Origin: Natrinema versiforme JCM 10478
GTDB lineage: Archaea; Halobacteriota; Halobacteria; Halobacteriales; Natrialbaceae
Direction of reading: 5' to 3'
DNA length: 64,000 nucleotides
Assembly: GCF_000337195.1 (NCBI RefSeq)
Contig: NZ_AOID01000026.1
Location: 108,922 to 172,921 of the forward strand
Shown piece by piece: positions 8,462-17,928 of this stretch. The notes beneath the pieces were generated by a model that worked only from the letters and a program-made list of their open reading frames with translations, did not search any database and was not told the origin of the DNA. A program made the position numbers and the translations under genes. Position 1 is the stretch's first letter. Each line of letters opens with the position of its first letter.

Positions 8462-9502
8462 GTGAGCGACCTCGGAAAAATCGATCGCGCGTTCTTCGAT
8501 CGCCACGTCGCACCGAACCTCGGTGCCGACCGCGACGACGTCGCCGTCGGCCCGACCCATGGCGTCGATTTCGGCGTCCTCGATATCGGCGGGCAGGCGC
8601 TGGTCACCGCCACCGATCCGCTCTCGATCCTCCCCGCGATCGGCCTCGAGCGGGCGGCGCGGTTCGCCCTCGATCTCGTCCTCGCGGACGTGGCCGTCAG
8701 CGGCGTCGCCCCGTCGCACCTCTCGATCTGTTTTACCCTTCCCGAGGGGCTGACCGATGACGAGTTCGCGACGGTCTGGAAGACGATTCACGCGGAGTGT
8801 GCCGACCTCGGCGTCGCCGTCGTGACGGGACATACGGCCCGCTACTCCGATGTCTCGCACCCGTGGGTCGGCGCTGCGACCGCGATGGGCGTCGGCGACC
8901 ACGACGACATCGTCCGGCCCGACGGTGCCCGCCCCGGCGATCGACTCCTCCTGACGAACGGCCCGGCCGTCGAGTCGGTCGGCCTCCTGACTACCCTCTT
9001 CGGCGACCGGCTCGACCTCCCAGACGACGTGATCGCGGCCGGACAGGACCGCCTCGAGGAGGTGTTCTCCGTCCGCGACGCCCTCACGGCGGCCGCGGCG
9101 GGCCCGGTGACGGCGATGCACGACGTGACCGAAGGCGGCCTCGCCGGCGCGTGCAACGAGATGGCCGACGGCGCGGGCGCTCGGTTCGTGATCGACCGCG
9201 CGGCCGTCCCGATGCGCCCCGGCGTCCGCGAGGTCTGTGCCCACCTCGACATCGATCCGTGGGCAGCGACCAGTTGCGGCTCGCTGGTGCTCGCCGTCGA
9301 CCCCACCGGCGTCGACGACGTGCGCGCGGCGCTCGCGGACCGAGACACGCCGGTCGCCGACATCGGCCGCGTCGAGGCCGCCGGAGACGGCGGGAGCGAG
9401 GTAGTCGTCGACGGGGAGCGACTCGAGCACCCGTCCGTCGATCCGTCGTGGGACGCCTACGCCGCGTTGGCCGCCGACGCGGCCGCCGATTCCGATTCGT
9501 AA
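8462..9502 (+). CDS. AIR synthase-related protein (PurM/HypE/ThiL superfamily)
   Basis: 346 aa from the GTG at 8462 (VSDLGKIDRAFF); upstream in-frame codons are not needed. It has the ATP-binding PurM-like N-terminal half (DVAVGPTHGVDFGVLDIGGQALVTATDP, VVTGHTARY) and the C-terminal lid half with AMHDVTEGGLAGACNEMA and CGSLVLAV. It lacks the PRxC cysteine tail that HypE needs for hydrogenase maturation. It sits just before thiDN, but ThiL signatures are not evident. The reaction is unassigned; an ATP-dependent phosphotransfer or dehydration is what the fold does elsewhere. Confidence 0.85.
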   Translation: MSDLGKIDRAFFDRHVAPNLGADRDDVAVGPTHGVDFGVLDIGGQALVTATDPLSILPAIGLERAARFALDLVLADVAVSGVAPSHLSICFTLPEGLTDDEFATVWKTIHAECADLGVAVVTGHTARYSDVSHPWVGAATAMGVGDHDDIVRPDGARPGDRLLLTNGPAVESVGLLTTLFGDRLDLPDDVIAAGQDRLEEVFSVRDALTAAAAGPVTAMHDVTEGGLAGACNEMADGAGARFVIDRAAVPMRPGVREVCAHLDIDPWAATSCGSLVLAVDPTGVDDVRAALADRDTPVADIGRVEAAGDGGSEVVVDGERLEHPSVDPSWDAYAALAADAAADSDS

Positions 9503-9668
9503 CCGGTCGTCGCTCGTTTTGATTCGTTTCGGCTCGAGTCGAGGCTCGAGCCCGCGCACACCTCTCGCACGCGCTCTTGCGGTTCCGTCCGCCGGTCACC
9601 GGAACGGACGACGACTCTCACCAGCGCTGACCATCATCGCTTAGTATAACCGGGGAATACGGTTCACC

Positions 9669-11030
9669 ATGAGAACACCAGCACCCGAGCGCCGGCCGGT
9701 CGCGCTGACGATCGCCGGCAGCGATTCCGGCGGCGGCGCGGGAATTCAGGCCGACCTCGCGACGATGGCCGCCCACGGCGTCTTCGGCACGTCGGCGATC
9801 ACCGCCGTCACCGCCCAGAACACCCGCGGCGTCGAATCCTCTTTTGTCCTCCCGATCGAGGAGGTCGAGGCCCAGTTCGCGGCCGTCACCGACGACTTCG
9901 CGGTCGGCGCAGCGAAGACAGGGATGCTCGCGACGACCGAAGTCATCGAAACCGTCGCGAACCGAGCCCGCGAATTCGACTTCCCGCTGGTAGTCGACCC
10001 CGTGATGGTCGCGACCTCCGGCGACCGCCTGTTAGAGCCAGAGGCCGAGCGCGCCTACGAGGACTTACTCGGCGCGGCGACGCTGGTGACGCCGAACGCC
10101 GACGAGGCCGAGGTGCTGACCGATATCGCGGTGACAGACGAGGAAAGCGCCCGCAAGGCCGGCGAGGCGATCCTCGAGACCGGCGTCGACGCGGTCCTCG
10201 TCAAGGGCGGTCACGTCCCCGGCGAGCGGGTCCAAGACGTGCTCGTCACCGACGGCACCACCCGGGCGTTCGAACACCCCCGTATCGATACCGATGCGAC
10301 TCACGGCTCCGGTTGCGCCCTCGCCGCCGCGATCGCAGCCCGACTGGCGACGGGCGAACCGCTCGAGACCGCCGTCGAAGGGGCGACCGACTTCCTCGCC
10401 CGCGCGGTGCGGTACTACTACGACGTGGGCGAGGGCCACGGCGCGGTCAACCACATGGCCCCGCTGCGAAACGAGGCCGCTCGAGAGCTGACCGCCGAGG
10501 AAGTGCAAGCCGTCGTCGACCGGTTCGTCGACGCCGACGCCGCGGCGCTCGTTCCCGAGGTCGGCATGAACGTCGTCGGCGCGACGCCCTACGCTGAATC
10601 CGTCGCCGAGACCGCCGCCGTCGAGGGCCGGATCACGCGGACGCTCTCCGGAATACAGCCCAACCGCGGGGTCCGGTTCGGTGCCTCGAGTCACGTCGCC
10701 CGCTTTCTCCTCTCGGCGCGGGAGTTCGTCCCCGACCTCCGATTCGCGGTCAACTGCCGGTTCGACGCGGATGTCGAGGCGGCGCTCGAGGCCCTCGAGT
10801 GGCCGGTCGCGGAGTACGACCGCGGGGAACAGCCCGACGCCGTCGCGGACACGGAGGGGAGTACGATGGGCTGGGGGGCCCGGCAGGCATTTGCGGACCG
10901 CGACGAGCCACCCGCGGCCGTCGTCGACCGCGGCGAAGTCGGGAAGGAGGCGCTCGTCAAACTCGTCGCCGAGGGCCCCGAAACGCTCGCGGAGCGGGCG
11001 CTGGCACTCGATCGGGAGGTGACCGAATGA
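9669..11030 (+). CDS. thiDN: Bifunctional HMP/HMP-P kinase and thiamine-phosphate synthase (ThiD-ThiN)
   Basis: Thiamine biosynthesis, 453 aa. Residues about 9-265 are ThiD, with ALTIAGSDSGGGAGIQADL, AAKTGMLAT, VVDPVMVATSGD, and the ATP/anion site TDATHGSGCALAAAIAARLATG. It phosphorylates hydroxymethylpyrimidine twice. Residues about 285-450 are ThiN, the archaeal thiamine-phosphate synthase (VPEVGMNVVGATPYA, IQPNRGVRFGASSHVARFLL). A TATA-like ttagtataac at 9641-9650 lies about 25 nt before the ATG. Its stop overlaps the next gene by ATGA, so the flavin oxidoreductase is in the same operon. No thiamine riboswitch was recognised upstream. Confidence 0.95.
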   Translation: MRTPAPERRPVALTIAGSDSGGGAGIQADLATMAAHGVFGTSAITAVTAQNTRGVESSFVLPIEEVEAQFAAVTDDFAVGAAKTGMLATTEVIETVANRAREFDFPLVVDPVMVATSGDRLLEPEAERAYEDLLGAATLVTPNADEAEVLTDIAVTDEESARKAGEAILETGVDAVLVKGGHVPGERVQDVLVTDGTTRAFEHPRIDTDATHGSGCALAAAIAARLATGEPLETAVEGATDFLARAVRYYYDVGEGHGAVNHMAPLRNEAARELTAEEVQAVVDRFVDADAAALVPEVGMNVVGATPYAESVAETAAVEGRITRTLSGIQPNRGVRFGASSHVARFLLSAREFVPDLRFAVNCRFDADVEAALEALEWPVAEYDRGEQPDAVADTEGSTMGWGARQAFADRDEPPAAVVDRGEVGKEALVKLVAEGPETLAERALALDREVTE

Positions 11031-12016
11031 GCGTCCCCAAACGCGACGCGGGCGACCTCGATGTCGGCGTCATCCTCCCGCAGTACGGCACCGAGATCGA
11101 CACGGTGCGGGACACCGCCCTCGAGGCCGAATCGCTCGGTTACGACGCAGTCTGGCTCGAGGACCACTTCCAGTCGTGGATCGGCGACCCGCGGCGAGCC
11201 ACCCACGAGTGCTGGACGACCCTGAGCGCGATCGCCGAGGCCACCGACCGGATTCGGCTCGGCACGCTCGTCACGAGCCAGTCCTACCGCCAGCCGGCGC
11301 TGCTCGCGAAGATGGCCGCGACGGTCGACCGGGTAAGTGAGGGACGGCTCGAGTTGGGACTGGGCGGCGGCTGGTACGCGGACGAGTACGACCGCTTCGG
11401 CTACGAGTTTCGGGAACCGCCGGCCGAACGGCTCCGCCGACTCGCCGAGACCGTCGAAATCCTGCAGGGGCTCTGGACCAACGAAACGTACAGCCACGAG
11501 GGCGAGAACCTCGAGGTCGACCTCGAAAACGCTTTCTGCGAACCCCAGCCAGTTCAGGAGCCCCACCCGCCGATCTGGATCGGCGGCGGGGGCGAGGCGT
11601 TCACGCTGCGGTACACCGCGGAACTGGCGGACGGCTGGAACTACGGCACGCTCGAGCCCGAGGGCTTCACCGACAAGCTCGACGTATTACGCGACCATTG
11701 CGAGAGCGAGGCCCGGTACGACGAGATCCGCAAATCCGCCGAACTGTTCGTCTTCGTCGGCGAGACGACCGAGGCAGCCGCGGACAAGCGCGAGGCCTTT
11801 CGCTCCGAGTTCCTGCCCGATGGCCCGAGCGAGCCCCGCGAGTTCTTCCTCTCGGGCTACCTCGAGACGGCCCCCACCGGGACCCCGGCCGAGGTCCGCG
11901 ACCGGCTCGCGGACTACGCCGCGGTCGGGATCGAGGAGGTCATGCTCGCGGTGCCGAACGCGGCCGACGATGGCGACGAGAGCCTGTCGCTGGTGGCCGA
12001 CGCGCTCGCCGGCTGA
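11027..12016 (+). CDS. LLM-class (luciferase-like) flavin/F420-dependent oxidoreductase
   Basis: TIM-barrel oxidoreductase of the bacterial-luciferase superfamily, 329 aa. Family features are VGVILPQYGTE, YDAVWLEDHFQSW, LGTLVTSQSYRQPALLAKMAATVD, RLELGLGGGWYADEYDRFGYEF, PPIWIGGGGE and the C-terminal GTPAEVRDRLADYAAVGIEEVMLAV. It starts on the ATGA overlap with thiDN. The true start was chosen there because the longer open frame is only antisense-like readthrough of thiDN. Cofactor (F420 or FMN) and substrate are not determinable. Coupling to thiDN hints at thiamine metabolism or a shared regulator. Confidence 0.9.
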   Translation: MSVPKRDAGDLDVGVILPQYGTEIDTVRDTALEAESLGYDAVWLEDHFQSWIGDPRRATHECWTTLSAIAEATDRIRLGTLVTSQSYRQPALLAKMAATVDRVSEGRLELGLGGGWYADEYDRFGYEFREPPAERLRRLAETVEILQGLWTNETYSHEGENLEVDLENAFCEPQPVQEPHPPIWIGGGGEAFTLRYTAELADGWNYGTLEPEGFTDKLDVLRDHCESEARYDEIRKSAELFVFVGETTEAAADKREAFRSEFLPDGPSEPREFFLSGYLETAPTGTPAEVRDRLADYAAVGIEEVMLAVPNAADDGDESLSLVADALAG

Positions 12017-12081
12017 CTCGAGGCCGGTTCGCCGCCGGAGCGACCGCGCGTTTTTGTAGCTCGGCCACTTAAAATAGTACT

Positions 12082-13224
12082 GTGACTGCGCGAGAAAACG
12101 CCGGGGCGGCGAGCGTGACTGACGCCGTGACCGCGTTCAGCGAAGAGGGCACTGCGGACTCGAGCGACGCCGCGGTCGGGTTCGATCGGGACCGCAGTAT
12201 GGAGCGTACGGCCGCCGTCACGCGCCCAGCTAGCAGCGAGACAGCAGCGACGGACGACCGCGATATCGCCATCTCCGTCACCGGACTGTCAAAGCGGTTC
12301 GGCGAGGGCGACGCGGCGGTCACCGCCGTCGACGACGTGAGCGTCGACATCGAGACCGGTTCGATCGTGGGCCTGCTGGGGCCGAACGGGGCCGGCAAGA
12401 CGACGCTCATCAAGTCGATCCTCGGCATGGTCGTGCCGGACGCGGGCACCGTTCGGATCCGCGGTATCGACCTCGAGGAGCGGCCTCGAGCGGCCTATAG
12501 CGCCGTCGACGCGATGCTGGAAGGGGCGCGAAACGACTACTGGCGGCTGACCGTCCGGGAGAACCTCCGCTATTTCGCCACGATCAGCGGCGTCGATCCG
12601 AACTCGGTCCGCGACCGCCACGACCGGCTCCTGGCACAACTCGACCTCGAGGCGAAGGCGGACGTGCCGGTCCGGGACCTCTCCCGCGGGATGAAACAGA
12701 AGGTATCGCTGGCGAGCGTCCTCGCCGGCGGCGCGGAAGTCGTCTTCCTCGACGAGCCCACGCTGGGACTGGATGTCGAGAGCTCCCGGACGCTCCAGCG
12801 GGAACTGCGACGCCTCGCCGCGGAGGAGGACCTCACCGTCGTCCTCAGTAGCCACGATATGGACGTCGTCGAGACGGTCTGTGACCGCGTCCTGATCATG
12901 TCCGACGGGGCAATCGTCGCGGACGACACCGTCGACGCCTTGCTTTCCGACACGGACCGCCACTGCGTTCGGATCACGAGCGCCGACATCGACGCCGCGC
13001 TCGTCTCGCGGCTCCGGCGGCGCTTCGACGCGATCGAGGCCGATCGACGCGACCCCGGCCATCGGATCGAGGTCGTGACCGACAGCGACGGCCTCTACGA
13101 CCTGTTGGCGATGCTCCGCGACGCCGACGTGACCCTCGAGCGCGTTCGGACCGTCGAGCCCGACCTCGAGGATGTCTTCGTCGATCTGACGGCCGGCGAT
13201 CAGGGCGACAGGGGTGACCGATGA
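12082..13224 (+). CDS. ABC transporter ATP-binding protein
   Basis: ATPase of an ABC-2 type exporter, 380 aa. Walker A LLGPNGAGKTT, signature LSRGMKQKVSLAS, Walker B VVFLDEPTLGLD and the H-loop SSHDMD are all intact. The ATPase core begins near residue 65, preceded by an unusual acidic Thr/Ala-rich extension of about 60 residues. The extension may mean the start is too early: a TATA-like ttaaaat box at 12069-12075 sits only about 10 nt before this GTG, and GTG codons at 12116 and 12128 or the ATG at 12199 fit better. The C-terminal domain (from about 290) has the usual DrrA-type fold. It is translationally coupled to its permease by ATGA. Confidence 0.9.
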   Translation: MTARENAGAASVTDAVTAFSEEGTADSSDAAVGFDRDRSMERTAAVTRPASSETAATDDRDIAISVTGLSKRFGEGDAAVTAVDDVSVDIETGSIVGLLGPNGAGKTTLIKSILGMVVPDAGTVRIRGIDLEERPRAAYSAVDAMLEGARNDYWRLTVRENLRYFATISGVDPNSVRDRHDRLLAQLDLEAKADVPVRDLSRGMKQKVSLASVLAGGAEVVFLDEPTLGLDVESSRTLQRELRRLAAEEDLTVVLSSHDMDVVETVCDRVLIMSDGAIVADDTVDALLSDTDRHCVRITSADIDAALVSRLRRRFDAIEADRRDPGHRIEVVTDSDGLYDLLAMLRDADVTLERVRTVEPDLEDVFVDLTAGDQGDRGDR

Positions 13225-14033
13225 GCGCCGGTCGACCCGACGCGACCGGGACGCCGCGGCCGGCCGGCTACTATCACCTCGCGCGGGCCGTTCTCTACCG
13301 GGAGTACCTGCTGTTCGTCCGGTATCCCGCAAACGCCATCGGCGGGCTCGTCATCTCGGTGTTCTTCTTCGGGCTGTTGTTCTACGGCGGCCGAGCGATC
13401 GCCGGGCAGGCGCTGACCGACTCCATCGAAGGGATCATCGTCGGCTACTTCCTGTGGTCGCTCTCGGTGGGCGCGTACTCCTCGATATCGAACGACATCG
13501 GGAGCGAGGTCCAGTGGGGAACCCTCGAGCGCCACGTCATGTCGCCGTTCGGGTTCGCCCCCGTTGTCCTGTTGAAAGGGGTCGCCAAGATCGTCCGGTC
13601 GTTTCTCACCTCCGCGGTGTTGCTCGCGGTGATGCTCGTCATCACCGGAACGGGCCTCGAGCTGAACTTCGTGACGACCGTCGTCGTCGCGACGCTCAGC
13701 ATCGTCTCGGTGTTGGGCCTCGGGCTGGCCGCGGGCGGGGTGACCGTCCTCTACAAGCAGATCGGCAACTGGCTCAACCTGCTCCAGTTCGGCTTCATCG
13801 TGTTGATCTCCGCGCCAGCCTTCGACCTCGGCTGGCTCCGGTGGCTCCCGCTCGCGCAGGGCAGCGCGCTCCTCCAGCGGACGATGATCGACGGCGTCCG
13901 GCTCTGGGAGTTCCCGCCGGCGGAGCTCGCCGTCCTGCTCGCGGTCGCCGTGGGCTACTTCGCGGCCGGCTACGCCGTCTTCCAGTACGCGACCCGCCGG
14001 GCGAGACGCCTCGGCGTCCTCGGGGATTACTGA
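13221..14033 (+). CDS. ABC-2 type transporter permease
   Basis: Membrane half of the exporter encoded just upstream, 270 aa with six predicted membrane segments (for example ANAIGGLVISVFFFGLLFYG, FLTSAVLLAVMLVITG, PAELAVLLAVAVGYFAAGYAV). It contains the ABC-2 pattern EVQWGTLERHVMSPFGFAPVVLLKG. It overlaps the ATPase stop by 4 bases. The substrate is unknown; relatives move drugs, lipids or polysaccharides. Confidence 0.9.
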   Translation: MSAGRPDATGTPRPAGYYHLARAVLYREYLLFVRYPANAIGGLVISVFFFGLLFYGGRAIAGQALTDSIEGIIVGYFLWSLSVGAYSSISNDIGSEVQWGTLERHVMSPFGFAPVVLLKGVAKIVRSFLTSAVLLAVMLVITGTGLELNFVTTVVVATLSIVSVLGLGLAAGGVTVLYKQIGNWLNLLQFGFIVLISAPAFDLGWLRWLPLAQGSALLQRTMIDGVRLWEFPPAELAVLLAVAVGYFAAGYAVFQYATRRARRLGVLGDY

Positions 14034-14117
14034 CCCGCCTCCGCCTCGCACCCGACCGGCGTCGTCCGGACCCGCATCCCCGCCAGATTCACCCCCTCGG
14101 CACCCGTTCGGTCCGGT

Positions 14118-14363
14118 ATGGCCCACGACAGGATTCACGCGCGCAAGCCGACCCACGACCTCGAGCGGTGGTCCGTCGGGACGATCGACGCCGTCGCTCG
14201 GCGGGACGGCCACGCGGTCTTCGAGGTAACGACCGAGGACGGCGACGCGATCGAACTCGTCGTGACGGTCGCGATCCGCGATCTCGTCCTCCGCAGACTC
14301 GACCTCGAGGCCGACGAGTCGCCGGTCGGTGCCCGGGTCTGGTACCGGACACGCGGCGGCTGA
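14118..14363 (+). CDS. Small haloarchaeal protein, function unknown
   Basis: 81 aa, soluble, rich in beta-forming segments (GTIDAVARRDGHAVFEVTTE, AIELVVTVAIRDLVLRR). No catalytic motif was recognised. Codon use and the acidic but Arg-rich composition match the neighbours. It is 84 bp downstream of the permease and 48 bp upstream of the CsaA-like gene on the same strand. Confidence 0.65.
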   Translation: MAHDRIHARKPTHDLERWSVGTIDAVARRDGHAVFEVTTEDGDAIELVVTVAIRDLVLRRLDLEADESPVGARVWYRTRGG

Positions 14364-14411
14364 CACGCGAGAACCGATACCTAATTTTCGGTGGGGACGC
14401 TATTCCGGCGC

Positions 14412-14735
14412 ATGGTCGAGAGTCCGTTCGACGTGACTATCGAAGTCGGCGAAGTGATCGACGCCGAACCGTTCCCCGAAGCGGAGAAGCCGGAGATGAC
14501 CAAGCTCTGGATCGACCTCGGCGACGAGGAGATTCAGTCGGCCGCGCAACTCGACTACCACTACGACGCCGCCGACCTCGAGGGGCGGCAGGTGCTGTGT
14601 GCGACCGATCTCGGCTCGGTACGGATCGCCGGCTTCAAATCCGAGGCGCTGACCGTCGGCGTCCCCGGCGAGGAGGGGTATCCCGTGTTGGTCTCGCCCG
14701 ACGAGGACGTGCCGCTGGGCGGACCGTTGTACTGA
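14412..14735 (+). CDS. CsaA/EMAP-type tRNA-binding domain protein
   Basis: 107 aa OB-fold protein. The run FDVTIEVGEVIDAEPFPEAEKPEMTKLWIDLG and the C-terminal GFKSEALTVGVPGEEGYPVLVSPDEDVPLGGPLY match the CsaA/Trbp111 family, which binds the tRNA elbow or acts as a chaperone. The ATG at 14412 was chosen over 14391 because a cctaattttc box near 14381-14390 lies about 26 nt upstream, giving a leaderless message. Confidence 0.85.
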   Translation: MVESPFDVTIEVGEVIDAEPFPEAEKPEMTKLWIDLGDEEIQSAAQLDYHYDAADLEGRQVLCATDLGSVRIAGFKSEALTVGVPGEEGYPVLVSPDEDVPLGGPLY

Positions 14736-15136
14736 CTCGGACTCGGAGTGCCCCGTTCGCTCGCTCTGCCCGCTAGACCGAATCGATCCGATTTCCGCCG
14801 CTGAAACCGGTTCAACGAGACAATAAGTATAGGCACGGGGAGCCACGGAACACACGTGGCGAGGCGGGGCGGATTCGGTCGTTGCCAATCCGACCCGTCT
14901 GACATCCGAGACATCATCGCCCCGCTCGCCACGGATCGGACATCGTTCAACCGTCGACCCCTCCCCCTCGATTCCGATCCTCCACCACCTACCACAGCGC
15001 CGAACTGATTCGACGTCGGCTCCCGGCCGACGTTCTCCGACCGACCGCTCCCGCTGAGCGACGGCTCTCGTCGCCGAGCGACCACGTCCACCGCGGATCC
15101 CGCAGGGTTTTTGCGGTGGAGGGACAGTCACCGGAT
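14736..15136. other. Intergenic region without a convincing gene
   Basis: About 400 bp between the CsaA-like gene and mutS. It contains one AT-rich promoter-like patch (aataagtata, about 14821-14830) with no matching ORF downstream, so a short non-coding transcript cannot be excluded. The open frames across it on the minus strand are low-complexity Arg/Ser-rich and look like shadows. Confidence 0.5.
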
Positions 15137-17869
15137 ATGACCGAGGCGACGGGTATCGTCGGGGAGTTCTTCTCGCTGAAGGAGGGAACCGACGCCGAAC
15201 TACTGGCGATGCAGTGTGGCGACTTCTACGAATTCTTCGGCGAGGACGCCGAGACCGTCAGCGAGGAACTCGATCTCAAAGTCTCCCAGAAGTCCTCCCA
15301 CGGCTCGTCGTACCCCATGGCCGGCGTGCCGGTCGACGACCTGACACCCTACCTCAAGGCCTTAGTCGAGCGCGGCTACCGCGTCGCCGTCGCCGACCAG
15401 TACGAGACCGATTCCGGCCACGCCCGCGAGATCGTCCGCGTCGTGACACCCGGCACCCTGCTCGAGACCAGCGACGCCGACGCCCAGTACCTCGCGGCGG
15501 TCGTCGACGGCGGTGACGACGCCTACGGGCTCGCCTTCGCGGACGTGACGACCGGCCGCTTCCTCGTGGCGGCGGCCGACGACGCCGACAACGCGCTGAC
15601 GGAGTTGTACCGGTTCGACCCGGTCGAAGTGCTGCCTGGCCCCGACGTTCGGGCGGACGACGACCTACTGAATCAGGTCCGCGATCGTATCGGCGCGACG
15701 CTCACGCTCCACGAGACCGAGGCCTTCGCGCCCAAGCGGGCGAAACACGGGGTCAGCGAGCAGTTCGGCGCGGAGACCGTCGATCGGCTGTCGGTCGGCG
15801 AGCCGACGATCGCCGCGGCCGGTGCGATCCTCTCCTACGTCGAGGAAACCGGTGCGGGCGTCCTCGCCTCGATGACCCGCATTCAGGCCCACCACGGTGA
15901 CGACCACGTCACGCTCGACGCGACCACCCAGCGCAACCTCGAGCTCACCGAGACCATGCAGGGCGAGCGCGATGGCTCGCTATTCGCGACGATCGATCAC
16001 ACCGAGACCAGCGCCGGCGGCCGCCTGTTGAAGGAGTGGCTCCAGCGCCCGCGGCGCTCGCTCGAGACCCTCGAGCGGCGACAGGAGTCCGTCGCCGCGC
16101 TCTCGACGGCGGCACTCGCTCGCGACGAGTTACAGGATGCCCTCGGCGAGGCCTACGATCTGGCCCGGCTGGCCTCGAAGGCGACCCACGGCAGCGCGGA
16201 CGCGCGGGATCTGCTCGCGGTCCAGGATACGCTGGCGGTCCTGCCCGAACTGGCCGATAGCATCGCATCGAACGCGGATCTGGCCGACTCGCCGCTCTCG
16301 GAGATCGTCGACCGGCCGGATCGGGACGCCGCGAGCGACCTTCGGGAGACCCTCGCGGCGGCCATCGCCGAGGAACCGCCCTCGACGGTGACCCAGGGGG
16401 AACTCCTCCAGCGGGGGTACGACGACGACCTCGACGAGGTGATCGAGCGCCACGAGGAACTCAAGCAGTGGCTCGACACCCTCGCCGAGCGCGAGAAGGG
16501 ACAGTACGGCCTCTCTCACGTCACCGTCGACCGGAACAAGACCGACGGCTACTACATCCAGGTCGGCAAGTCCGCCGCCGACGGCGTTCCCGACCACTAC
16601 GAGGAGATCAAGACCCTTAAAAACTCCAAGCGGTTCACCACCGACGAACTCGAGGAGAAAGAACGCGAGATCCTGCGGCTCGAGGAACGGCGCGGCGAAC
16701 TCGAGTACGAACTCTTCGAAGAACTCCGCGACGAGGTTGCCGCACGGGCCGAACTGCTGCAAGATGTCGGGCGAGCGCTGGCAACGGTCGACGCGCTTGC
16801 GAGTCTGGCGACCCACGCGGCCGAGAACCGGTGGGTCAAACCGGACCTGGACCGCGGCGATCGGCTCACCCTCGAGCAGGGCCGTCACCCGGTCGTCGAG
16901 CAGACGACCGAATTCGTCCCGAACGACGTGCGGATGGGGTCGGCGGCCGGAGCCGCCGACCAAGAACGCGCCAGCGGGCGCGCAGACGAGGACCGTGGCT
17001 TCCTCGTCGTCACCGGCCCAAACATGTCTGGCAAATCGACGTACATGCGGCAGGTCGCTTGTATCGTCTTGCTCGCACAGGTCGGGAGTTTCGTCCCGGC
17101 GAAGGAGGCCGAGATCGGCCTCGTCGACGGCATCTTCACCCGCGTCGGCGCGCTGGACGAACTCGCGCAGGGCCGCTCGACGTTCATGGTCGAGATGAGC
17201 GAACTCTCGAACATCCTCCACACCGCGACCGAGGAGTCGCTGGTCATCTTAGACGAGGTCGGCCGCGGGACCGCGACCTACGACGGGATCTCGATCGCCT
17301 GGGCGGCGACGGAGTATCTACACAACGAGGTGCAGGCGAAGACCCTCTTCGCGACTCACTACCACGAACTGACCGGGCTGGCGGAGAATCTCCCCCGCGT
17401 CGCCAACGTCCACGTCGCCGCGGACGAGCGCGACGGCGAGGTAACCTTCCTCCGGACGGTCCGAGACGGGCCAACCGACCGGTCCTACGGGATCCACGTC
17501 GCCGACCTCGCGGGGGTTCCGGACCCGGTCGTCGACCGCTCGAGAGACGTTTTGGAGCGCCTGCGCGAGGAGAAGGCCATCGAGGCCAAGGGCGGGACCG
17601 CGAGCGAGCCGGTACAGGCGGTCTTCGATCTGGGAAGCGGGACGATGCAGACACAGGGCGAGCGCGAATCGCAGGCGCGAACGCAGACGGCGACGACCGA
17701 TGGCGGTCCGGCGGAGGCCGACGCCGCGGACGCGTCGATCGATCCCGAGACCGAAGCCGTCCTCGAGGACCTCGAATCGCTCGACGTGAACACGACGCCG
17801 CCGATCGAACTCGTCTCGAAAGTTCAGCAGCTCCAGGAGCGACTCGAGGACACTCCCCCATCTGAGTGA
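15137..17869 (+). CDS. mutS: DNA mismatch repair protein MutS
   Basis: Mismatch recognition ATPase, 910 aa. The mismatch-wedge motif F30-Y-E32 lies in QCGDFYEFF. A connector and lever/clamp region follows, then the ATPase with Walker A GPNMSGKST (from residue 627), Walker B VILDEVGRGTATYDG and the THYHELTGLA switch. The C-terminal 60 residues form the dimerisation tail. The ATG at 15137 is preferred over the GTG at 15116 because bacterial and archaeal MutS proteins begin this close to the GIVGEFFSLKE segment. mutL follows 2 kb downstream on the same strand, separated by two unrelated-looking genes. Confidence 0.96.
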   Translation: MTEATGIVGEFFSLKEGTDAELLAMQCGDFYEFFGEDAETVSEELDLKVSQKSSHGSSYPMAGVPVDDLTPYLKALVERGYRVAVADQYETDSGHAREIVRVVTPGTLLETSDADAQYLAAVVDGGDDAYGLAFADVTTGRFLVAAADDADNALTELYRFDPVEVLPGPDVRADDDLLNQVRDRIGATLTLHETEAFAPKRAKHGVSEQFGAETVDRLSVGEPTIAAAGAILSYVEETGAGVLASMTRIQAHHGDDHVTLDATTQRNLELTETMQGERDGSLFATIDHTETSAGGRLLKEWLQRPRRSLETLERRQESVAALSTAALARDELQDALGEAYDLARLASKATHGSADARDLLAVQDTLAVLPELADSIASNADLADSPLSEIVDRPDRDAASDLRETLAAAIAEEPPSTVTQGELLQRGYDDDLDEVIERHEELKQWLDTLAEREKGQYGLSHVTVDRNKTDGYYIQVGKSAADGVPDHYEEIKTLKNSKRFTTDELEEKEREILRLEERRGELEYELFEELRDEVAARAELLQDVGRALATVDALASLATHAAENRWVKPDLDRGDRLTLEQGRHPVVEQTTEFVPNDVRMGSAAGAADQERASGRADEDRGFLVVTGPNMSGKSTYMRQVACIVLLAQVGSFVPAKEAEIGLVDGIFTRVGALDELAQGRSTFMVEMSELSNILHTATEESLVILDEVGRGTATYDGISIAWAATEYLHNEVQAKTLFATHYHELTGLAENLPRVANVHVAADERDGEVTFLRTVRDGPTDRSYGIHVADLAGVPDPVVDRSRDVLERLREEKAIEAKGGTASEPVQAVFDLGSGTMQTQGERESQARTQTATTDGGPAEADAADASIDPETEAVLEDLESLDVNTTPPIELVSKVQQLQERLEDTPPSE

Positions 17870-17928
17870 CGGGTTACCACACCGTCTTTCCGGTGAAGAA
17901 TCGGCAGTCGACGGCGGGGTGAGCGACC

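Noticed and set aside
9503..9668. Thiamine (THI-box) riboswitch before thiDN
   Set aside because: The conserved CTGAGA and ACCTGA elements are not present, and the TATA-like box leaves almost no leader.
12082..12198. Acidic head of the ABC ATPase as a separate gene
   Set aside because: It is in frame with the ATPase without a stop. More likely the annotated start is too early than that a separate gene exists.
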